The translations under genes were made by a program, and so were the position numbers. This document shows positions 1 through 7,813 of a DNA stretch of 64,000 bases, in pieces. The notes beneath the pieces were generated by a model that was not told where the DNA came from, made no database searches, and worked only from the letters and a program-made list of their open reading frames with translations. The DNA is from Clostridiales bacterium (GTDB lineage Bacteria; Bacillota; Clostridia; Oscillospirales; CAG-272): positions 1-64,000 of the forward strand of contig JAAVZO010000032.1 in assembly GCA_022791685.1 (NCBI GenBank). Direction: 5' to 3'. Every line of letters begins with the position of its first letter. Position 1 is the first letter of the stretch.

Positions 1-31
1 AATCTCGTATTAGTTGTAAAGCAAACGATTT

Positions 32-108
32 GGACCATTAGCTCAGTTGGTTAGAGCTACCGGCTCATAACCGGTCGGTCCTAGGTTCGAGTCCTAGATG
101 GTCCACCA
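32..108 (+). tRNA. tRNA with CAU anticodon (tRNA-Met or tRNA-Ile2)
   Basis: Acceptor stem GGACCAT/ATGGTCC, D arm GCTCAGTTGGTTAGAGC, anticodon loop CTCATAA, T arm GGTTCGAGTCC, encoded CCA. Confidence 0.95.
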
Positions 109-114
109 TGTACG

Positions 115-149
115 GCGCATAGATTAAATTTAATCTATGCGCTTTTTTA
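115..149 (+). terminator. Rho-independent terminator after the tRNA
   Basis: Perfect 28-nt palindrome GCGCATAGATTAAATTTAATCTATGCGC followed by TTTTTTATT. Confidence 0.85.
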
Positions 150-265
150 TTACCTTTTTCATAGTTACAAATACAAAATAAATCAGTCGTTAAGCGAAAG
201 CAGAACGACTGTATTTTTTCCCCTTTCTGCTCTTGCTTACGGCGGAAAGGAAATATATGTATTTC

Positions 266-933
266 AGTAATACACCGGAAGACCGCTTCTATGAGATTCT
301 CATGGTAAGCGTTCCGAACTTTCAGCTGGAGGATATGAGCGCGTGATAGTAGACAGTTATACACCGAATGATCCACAAATCTATGACTGTAGCTTCTGTC
401 TATACTATGCCAAACATCATTGCCGATTACCGCGATGTGACTGCATTGACGCTCGTATTATGGCAGGAGCAGCATCTCTTGTAGAAGCTTGGCAGGAACT
501 TGTACATATAGTCAACTACCCGCCGTTTACGAAACGAATGAAACATCATCTATACAAAAATGGAGGAAAAACGATGAAATTCAAAAACGCAATCCACGAG
601 AAGATATTTCATAGAACTATAGATAAGCGCCAATGCAGCGACTATGCTCTTCTTGCTTCCCTTTATCTGTTGACTGTGGACAAAGCTTTGTGGCAGACTA
701 TGCAGGAGCAGCTTGTGAGTGGAAAGCTGTCATTTGATCATGTCAATCTACGAGATATCGGAGAGTTCGGCTACACCCTGTATTGTGCAGCGAAAGATAT
801 CAGTACCGGAAGCAAGCACTTGAGTGTATGTGACCTTGCAGATAAAGACCTCATATCACCGCAGCTATTTGAGCTAATATGCAATGATATGCTGATTTGC
901 AGGTACGGTATAGTCATATTGGAATCAGAGTAA
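266..933 (+). other. Mobile-element (ICE-type) accessory gene remnants, including a probable intact small ORF at 574-933 (DUF6075-like)
   Basis: Short broken ORF MYFSNTPEDRFYEILMVSVPNFQLEDMSA*, Cys-rich segment DCSFCLYYAKHHCRLPRCDC, then RBS ggagga and MKFKNAIHEKIFHRTIDKRQCSDYALLASLYLLTVD. Pattern typical of ICE cargo; assignment is by recall. Confidence 0.45.
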
Positions 934-1006
934 GGAGCATTTATCTATAAAGGAGAATTCCAGAAATGAGCATGAAATTTCCGTAGATGATGGAACATTT
1001 TTTGAC

Positions 1007-1228
1007 ATGATTGCGTCTAATATAATGTACCAAGACGACACATACGATGGGATATTGATCGAAACATTGAAACAGGTCCTAACAGAAAAGGAATTTTCAT
1101 ATGCCTATCAAATCGTGTTCGAGGGACATACAGCTGAACAAGTCGCAGATAAGCTTGGTATTTCGAAACAAGCTGTCAATCAAGGTAAGAACCGTGCATT
1201 TCATAAGCTGCGTGAGCTATATAAATAA
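1007..1228 (+). CDS. Small sigma-70 region 4-like / HTH protein; N-terminus possibly decayed
   Basis: LTEKEFSYAYQIVFEGHTAEQVADKLGISKQAVNQGKNRAFHKLRELYK. The frame is open upstream of 1007 (NEHEISVDDGTFFDM) with no clear start codon there. Confidence 0.55.
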   Translation: MIASNIMYQDDTYDGILIETLKQVLTEKEFSYAYQIVFEGHTAEQVADKLGISKQAVNQGKNRAFHKLRELYK

Positions 1229-1460
1229 AGCTCCAATGCCAGAATGGTCTTTATTGTAAGTTGGTTTATGCCGCATACTACGTTCAGATAAACCCAGATA
1301 AAAATATACGGTACATACAGATTTAATAAGGTAAGTTCTCCTTTCATAGATTCAGACAATCGGTGATCGATACATTGCATTCACCGCAATACTGTTGTAT
1401 CTCTTGTCTGTTACATATAAAGGAGTATACAAAACGATAAAAGTAAACGGAGGTATATGT

Positions 1461-3230
1461 GTGAAACTAAGAATTTATTCTATTATTCTTTTGCTTGGCA
1501 TAAGTTTGACTTCTTGTTCTTTGTCGGATCAGAACTTTGATAATGACACTGATAAAAGTGATACTATCGAAAGTATAGAGCGTTTCCAAACAGACAGCAA
1601 CGAAAATAGTACTGCTGTATCAACCACAGATGAACAAAATATGCAAACCGATATACAAAATGCAGAACTATCACAGGAAGAAATTATAGAAATAATTGAC
1701 CGAAATCTTGATATTATCATAGAAAATATCGATTACAGCTACACCGAGCAGGATTATATCAACGCACATCTGGATGCTTTTGACAATATTGTTGCTCTCG
1801 GTGAAATAGCGCTGCCTTATCTGAATGAGATTGGCAATGGATATAAATCTATTGGTGAAGATACATTTGAAAATAATCGCTGCTTTATAGCAAAGGCAGC
1901 TGAATACGCAATAAAGCCTGATATTTATGATATTATGTCTCTATCGCCAGATGATCAATATGCGGTAAAAGCAACTGTACATTCATTTGCGAATTTAGTT
2001 GACCCTTTTGCAGGCATTGATTATAACGCTTGTGTTGTTGATATGCAGACAAATAACGTCCTTATTACAGCTTCAGATATGACATTTAATTTTTCTTACA
2101 ACAATCCATCGGTTGAATGGTCTGACAATAGCCAATATGCAATAATTCAGCAGGGTTACAGACATTATTACTCAAATGTATATTTATTTGATGTCAAAAA
2201 TTCAAATTTCATTTGTTTGCCTGGTCAAACAGAAATAGAAGAAATATTAAAGCAAAAGTTGATAGGTTATGATAAAGTCAACGGCACGGAACTTAGCTTT
2301 GTTCATTTCTATTTTGATGAATGGCTTGATGATAATCAAATTAAAATAACTATATATTTAAGCAATAACTCCGGATATTATCTTGATATTGGTTGCTATA
2401 TTTACGATTTAGATGATGGAAAAATCGTAAGCCTTCAGTGTGAACCTTCAAATGATGTTGTTGGAACTGCAATATCACAGGATGATTCAGATACAGACGA
2501 CACATCGATTACAGCTGACAATTCCAATTTAATATCAGATGAAGAGGCAATCGAACTATATAAAATCGGAAGCTACACTGTATTTAAATGGATGAACTGC
2601 GATGTTGACGCTGAAGTGGATGTTGATATTCACAAATACCCAGATGAAATAAGCGAAACAGCGATATATAGAAATGCAACAATAGCAAAAGAAACTGGTC
2701 GGGGATTGGATTTAGGAGTACTTGCGTATTTTCCGGTTAATAAAGATTCATATGCGGAATTGCCTGAACCAGATATAAGGGGTAATACAAAAATATATTA
2801 CGGAGATTATGAATGGATGCAGGAAAATTTACGAAAAATTTTTAGCGAAGATTTCATAAACAGATATTTTAATTATGAGTTTCCATTCATATATGAAGAC
2901 GGCGTAGTTTATAAGTGTTCTGCACCATACTGTGGAGGTTCTCATGGTTTAGACATACAAAACTATTCTGTTGTTCATCGAACTGAGAATGAATTAGCTA
3001 TCATTGCTGAATGTTTTCCATATGATTATGTAAGCGATTCATATGATTATTCAAGCTCTAGAGAACTGACATATATGAAGTTTATCAAAGATGGAGATTT
3101 ATGGCTTATAGACCAAGCCACAAATTTACAATGTTATTTTGATTATTTAACGCCAGATTTTAAGATCCCATTAGAATATTCTGATTCTGTTCCTGAACTA
3201 TATAAAAAATATTATCGGTATTTTGAATAA
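1461..3230 (+). CDS. Lipoprotein of unknown function
   Basis: GTG start after RBS ggagg; VKLRIYSIILLLGISLTSCSLSDQ signal with lipobox (LTSC). Confidence 0.7.
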   Translation: MKLRIYSIILLLGISLTSCSLSDQNFDNDTDKSDTIESIERFQTDSNENSTAVSTTDEQNMQTDIQNAELSQEEIIEIIDRNLDIIIENIDYSYTEQDYINAHLDAFDNIVALGEIALPYLNEIGNGYKSIGEDTFENNRCFIAKAAEYAIKPDIYDIMSLSPDDQYAVKATVHSFANLVDPFAGIDYNACVVDMQTNNVLITASDMTFNFSYNNPSVEWSDNSQYAIIQQGYRHYYSNVYLFDVKNSNFICLPGQTEIEEILKQKLIGYDKVNGTELSFVHFYFDEWLDDNQIKITIYLSNNSGYYLDIGCYIYDLDDGKIVSLQCEPSNDVVGTAISQDDSDTDDTSITADNSNLISDEEAIELYKIGSYTVFKWMNCDVDAEVDVDIHKYPDEISETAIYRNATIAKETGRGLDLGVLAYFPVNKDSYAELPEPDIRGNTKIYYGDYEWMQENLRKIFSEDFINRYFNYEFPFIYEDGVVYKCSAPYCGGSHGLDIQNYSVVHRTENELAIIAECFPYDYVSDSYDYSSSRELTYMKFIKDGDLWLIDQATNLQCYFDYLTPDFKIPLEYSDSVPELYKKYYRYFE

Positions 3231-3286
3231 AAAACATATTCCTGCAAAATGCAGGAATATGCTCTCTTTTCAAGATTATTAAATAT

Positions 3287-5179
3287 TTAAGATATCCAAC
3301 CAACCCTTACTATATCGGCAATAGTTTGGTTTTGGTTATACATCCAACAATTTTTAAATAATCTTTCGTCACCATTAACCGGATCGCAAACAGTAAAGCA
3401 TGAATCAATGTCAACTGCCCCAGATGTGTATGAAGATTTAATAACTACAACGCTATGAGGCCGGTCACCATCATATATAAATCCAATTAAGATTCCCTCT
3501 GGGTGAGAACTCAATGTATCATGAATATATTGTGCTTTTTCGGTTGGCGTTATTATATTGTTAGGTAATGTTTTATCATAAGTGATTGTTTTGCCAAATG
3601 CTAACCTAATATTATCATAAATCGTAGTTGTTGGATTTGGATAGCATTCTGGGTCAATTATTTCATTTGAAGAAGTACTTTCCCATTTACTACTGTTATT
3701 TTTGAATATATTAGCCATGAATACAGTATACGGGTCTGCTTCCAACGTATTTCTAACCATATTGAATCTATAGTCATATTTATCCTGTGTAGTTGCTCCT
3801 CTATTTCGTAAAAGCATTGCGACACAAGTTAGAACACAACCACCATTTAATATAGCGTATTTTATAGATTGGTCTATATAGTCACCATTTACGCCATTTT
3901 TAAATATGAGATTGTCCAAGCTACGATTTGAACTACAATCCTTCCACATTATACTTGATTTGGCTGAAGTATCTTTATTTCCATAACATATATAAGTTGA
4001 TGGGTCTGGTTCAATAATTTTAGGCTGAATAGAAATCTTAAAATAATCGTCAACATCATTATTTTCATTTGAATAAGCTATTATGGCAACAGAATTAGTT
4101 GGTTCTAAAGCAGTAATTTTCGCTGATTTTTCACCAGTGCTAACAATTGAAGCACAAGATGTATTTTCTGGTACTAATGTCCATGATACAGACTTATCTA
4201 AAGCGTCACTTGGCAATACTGTGCATGAAACATTCAATTCGTCTCCAACCATCATCGTTATTCTGCTTTTTGAATAATTGTCAATATTAACACTGTTTAC
4301 TGGTGGGCGTGAAGTTATAGTGATTGTTCTAACAGCAGTATTGGCAGTGTGTCCGGTACTGCTTGTTCCAACAGCATAAATATCGTATTTTCCAGCAGAA
4401 TTTACTGGATATGAAATTGACAAGGAGTTTCCATATACGGTATAGTAACTTGAATTATTTATATAAACTGTTATTCTACTACAATTTACTCCAGAAACAC
4501 TAATTGAAATTTTATGATTATTATTCAATAACTCAGTTCGATTTCCAGCAGGTACAGTAAGTGTTACTGATGGATAAATAGGTGGCGGAGTATTTCCCAT
4601 TTGGCAATTATCGCACACATCACAGCTTTGACATGAAACCAAACAACCAGTTTGGCAATTATTGCATATATTGCAACTTTGACAGGTATTACACGTTTGG
4701 CATACTTGACAAGTAGAGCAGGTTGTGGCAGCAGCTCTCGCAGCCATAACCACCGGTTCCTCCTTGACAGGTTCAATATCCTCCAGCAGAATCGCAAATG
4801 CGAAGAAGTGCATTGCATCGATCTCATCTGCACGCAGTTCTGACATCTTGCGGGCAGCTGGGTGAGATACCTTCGGTAATGTATTACCTACAATTACGAC
4901 TTCATCCTCTGGAAGAATAACTATCATGCTGCTGCCGGTAACTCCAATTACCGTAAATCCGTTATTTGCACAGTATCGTGCCTGCTCCGCATTACAGGGA
5001 TTCCATCCCATGTAGTTTCTGGAAGACAGTACGGCTACTGCTTCATCAAGTGTACCATGAGGGAATGGTACTCCGAGATTCGTTAGAATCCGTTTTGCTG
5101 TTGTTACAGCGTCCTCATCTTTTGGTGTCTGTACTGACAATGTCCATTCAATTGTGTTCTTGTATTCTGAACTCGTCAT
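3287..5179 (-). CDS. Leader plus Cys-repeat plus BIG2-like domain plus papain/C39-like peptidase-like domain protein (Cys protein 1)
   Basis: N-terminal MTSSEYKNTIEWTL leader; CSTCQVCQTCNTCQSCNICNNCQTGCLVSCQSCDVCDNC repeat; Ig-like MMVGDELNVSCTVLPSDALDKSVSWTL; C-terminal GGCVLTCVAMLL, RPHSVVVIK and VCDPVNG motifs. RBS ctcctttt (complement). Confidence 0.75.
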   Translation of the reverse strand: MTSSEYKNTIEWTLSVQTPKDEDAVTTAKRILTNLGVPFPHGTLDEAVAVLSSRNYMGWNPCNAEQARYCANNGFTVIGVTGSSMIVILPEDEVVIVGNTLPKVSHPAARKMSELRADEIDAMHFFAFAILLEDIEPVKEEPVVMAARAAATTCSTCQVCQTCNTCQSCNICNNCQTGCLVSCQSCDVCDNCQMGNTPPPIYPSVTLTVPAGNRTELLNNNHKISISVSGVNCSRITVYINNSSYYTVYGNSLSISYPVNSAGKYDIYAVGTSSTGHTANTAVRTITITSRPPVNSVNIDNYSKSRITMMVGDELNVSCTVLPSDALDKSVSWTLVPENTSCASIVSTGEKSAKITALEPTNSVAIIAYSNENNDVDDYFKISIQPKIIEPDPSTYICYGNKDTSAKSSIMWKDCSSNRSLDNLIFKNGVNGDYIDQSIKYAILNGGCVLTCVAMLLRNRGATTQDKYDYRFNMVRNTLEADPYTVFMANIFKNNSSKWESTSSNEIIDPECYPNPTTTIYDNIRLAFGKTITYDKTLPNNIITPTEKAQYIHDTLSSHPEGILIGFIYDGDRPHSVVVIKSSYTSGAVDIDSCFTVCDPVNGDERLFKNCWMYNQNQTIADIVRVGWIS

Positions 5180-5230
5180 TTGTTTTTCTCCTTTTTGAGT
5201 TTATTTTTTGATCCCTTTTTAAGGGTTCAT

Positions 5231-5265
5231 TATATAAAGAGTATTTTTCTTGGCTTTGTAAACAT
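5231..5265 (-). promoter_or_regulatory. Shared cluster promoter-like motif copy 1 (ATGTTTAC-N15-ACTCTTTA)
   Basis: Minus strand ATGTTTAC aaagccaagaaaaat ACTCTTTATATA, about 50 nt upstream of the 5179 start. Identical spacing to the copies near 12350 and 18375. Confidence 0.6.
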
Positions 5266-5838
5266 ATAAATAAAAAATTTTTATGTATTCTTTAAAATTC
5301 ATCACTCATATCACCATCTGCGCGCTTTGTCCAATGCGTATATGTGTAGGAGTAAAAACATTCCTAAAACTCTTATGCTGTATAAGAACATTTAAAACTT
5401 TTCTGACTTTTATACATAATTTTCAATATATCTTTTGATATTTCTATTAATTATTATATTACATTATTTCAAAAATTATAATATAGTAATGGAGTATCAT
5501 AAAATGAAACGAACCGCCTTTTTCTTTTTGAATGTCACAAGAACATTGGAGTATAACAAAGAGTATTTTTGTAATAGGTTTTATCGAGAAATATACAAAT
5601 CGTTTAAATATTGTCACCATGTGTCAATACGCAATTTGAATACTGACAATTCATTTATTACGGTAAATAACACCTCATGATAACACAACAATTAATCTAC
5701 ACCATGAGTAACAACAGATTCTACTGTAGATGCAATTGAACGTATATGTGCTATTCAATATAAATGAAAATAGTTTATCTCTTTGTATAGAATTGCACAA
5801 AGTTGTTTTATAGGTATATTTTACCGGAAAGGGATACT

Positions 5839-6369
5839 ATGAAAAGAAAAATAATACGAAGGACAATAATAGTTGTTTTAATTACGCTACTGCTCGCACT
5901 GATAACTTATACTGTTACCCTAAACATGGGGGTAAAAATTAATAATTTTGATGATTTACTAGAAGAGTATAAAGAATACTACATATATAAACATCGTTTT
6001 CATCCACATTATACACTGTTCTCACTCAGACTCAGTCCCCTAAGTAGCTATAGCAGGATATGGTTTCTACCATTTCAAAAATCCAAGCTATTAAACAAAT
6101 TGAAAGAAGATGTTAGCGATATTTTGACAGACATAGTGTTATCAGATGAAACTGCAATTTATGATTATTCAATTAGCGATGATTTCAAGGAGATAATTAT
6201 ATATGTAGATCAAGATAAATATGAGCAATTTGATTATGAAATATTTATGAATGACGAATATTCATTAGATGGAATTATATATAGAGTAATGCTATATAAC
6301 GACCTTTTACATGGATATGACTCTCTTTATTATGGGGATATTATAAAGGATAGTAGACACATTGATTGA
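5839..6369 (+). CDS. Small membrane-anchored protein, unknown function
   Basis: MKRKIIRRTIIVVLITLLLALITYTVTLNMG N-terminal TM segment followed by a polar C-terminus. Confidence 0.5.
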   Translation: MKRKIIRRTIIVVLITLLLALITYTVTLNMGVKINNFDDLLEEYKEYYIYKHRFHPHYTLFSLRLSPLSSYSRIWFLPFQKSKLLNKLKEDVSDILTDIVLSDETAIYDYSISDDFKEIIIYVDQDKYEQFDYEIFMNDEYSLDGIIYRVMLYNDLLHGYDSLYYGDIIKDSRHID

Positions 6370-6432
6370 ATAACAAAATAGAGTAATCATACGAAGCTGA
6401 TAATCAGCTTCGTATGTAAGAGGTATTTCATT

Positions 6433-7019
6433 ATGAAAAGATTCAAAGAATTTATATTAAGTTGGTATTACTTCCTCAAAGAATAAACATGGGTTGTTAA
6501 GGGCTTTATAATAATCATATTGATAATTGCATTAGTTTGCAAGGCGTTCATAAATATATTTAATATTGCCAATCCAGATTTTTATGAGTGTGGTGCGATA
6601 AATAACTACGCGTCTTCTTTTGAGATTGTTTCAAAAAATTATTAGACTATATGAAAGAAAAATGCGATACTAATAGCGATATAAAAAGTATGTCTGCATA
6701 TCTATATTCAGATAAAATTTCTATACATGAACGTTATATAAATGGAGATTTTGGTGACAATATTGAACTAACATTAAGCAGTAGAGAAATAAAAGCTGTT
6801 GAAAATATCAAATCCATATTTAGTAAGAAACACCGTAGATTGTATGATATTTATGTATATTCTGATTGTGTAGTGTTTATTTCAGAAAGGGGGTATTGTA
6901 TTTATTGGTTCCCAAATTACAAATCTTTAAAAAAAGAACAAAAGAGGAAACGTGATAATGGTGATCGGTTAAAAAAAGTCAATTTTTTCTGCCCACATTT
7001 GTATATAGACTGCGAATAA
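6433..7019 (+). pseudogene. Degenerate small membrane protein gene (in-frame TAA plus frameshift at an A6 tract)
   Basis: MKRFKEFILSWYYFLKE*TWVVKGFIIIILIIALVCKAFINIFNIANPDFYECGAINNYASSFEIVSK, then a frame change into KKLLDYMKEKCDTNSD... (ORF 6651..7019). Confidence 0.6.
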
Positions 7020-7116
7020 TAATAAAATACATATAAAGAACCAACTGATAATATTTGTTTTTCTATTTTGTAAACATACAAAAATATAATTTAATATTTA
7101 AAAGAGGTATTTCACG

Positions 7117-7731
7117 ATGAAGAAACTAATTGCAAGTAAGGTGTTCCCATACATATTGGTACTGATAATATTCATTAACAAACTTGCTACAGTCTATATT
7201 CCAACTTTTCAATTGCTTGATGCTATTCATTATAACATAGATGGATACATAGATGATGTTCTTACAAATTTTATAAATGGTACTTATCTTAAATTTAAGG
7301 AGCATAGACTTGAATTTGAGATTATTGTCAAGTATGTATATCGGTTCATTGACAGCAATAAAAATTTCTTTGATGAATACGAAAAACAATTTACTTTATC
7401 TAAATATGGTATAATATTTTATAGAAAGAATCCCACCAAGACAAGCTTATACTCCAAAGAACAGCATTTATATCAAATTCCAAACATAGAATGGGAGTAT
7501 GCTTTTAAGCATTATAAAGAGACTTACCCTGAAAGTTTTTACTTTGAGCATGAGCTATATCTATATTGTTATGTATATCAAGATTATATTCTATTTCAAA
7601 GTAAATCTTCTCTAATATTTGTAAGAAATAGAAGCTATCCACAGAAATATATATCTTTATTATGGAATAATCAAAGAAACATTGTCAATGTTATAAAATA
7701 TGAAAATGGATGGTATGAGATTCATTATTGA
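7117..7731 (+). CDS. Small membrane protein, probable paralog of the 6433-7019 gene
   Basis: N-terminal TM segment MKKLIASKVFPYILVLIIFINKLATVYI; shares the upstream segment agaggtatttcannatgaa with 6433. Confidence 0.5.
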   Translation: MKKLIASKVFPYILVLIIFINKLATVYIPTFQLLDAIHYNIDGYIDDVLTNFINGTYLKFKEHRLEFEIIVKYVYRFIDSNKNFFDEYEKQFTLSKYGIIFYRKNPTKTSLYSKEQHLYQIPNIEWEYAFKHYKETYPESFYFEHELYLYCYVYQDYILFQSKSSLIFVRNRSYPQKYISLLWNNQRNIVNVIKYENGWYEIHY

Positions 7732-7757
7732 AATTTGTCATATCTTATGTAATAATA

Positions 7758-7801
7758 AGCAACTGATAATTAACTTTAGTATAAAATAATTATCAGTTGC
7801 T
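7758..7801. terminator. Bidirectional terminator hairpin between convergent genes
   Basis: AGCAACTGATAATTA ... TAATTATCAGTTGCT. Confidence 0.6.
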
Positions 7802-7813
7802 ATTGGTTAGATT

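Noticed and set aside
65-376. ORF 65..376 (-) ending LGLEPRTDRL
   Set aside because: Antisense translation across the tRNA; a classic spurious ORF.
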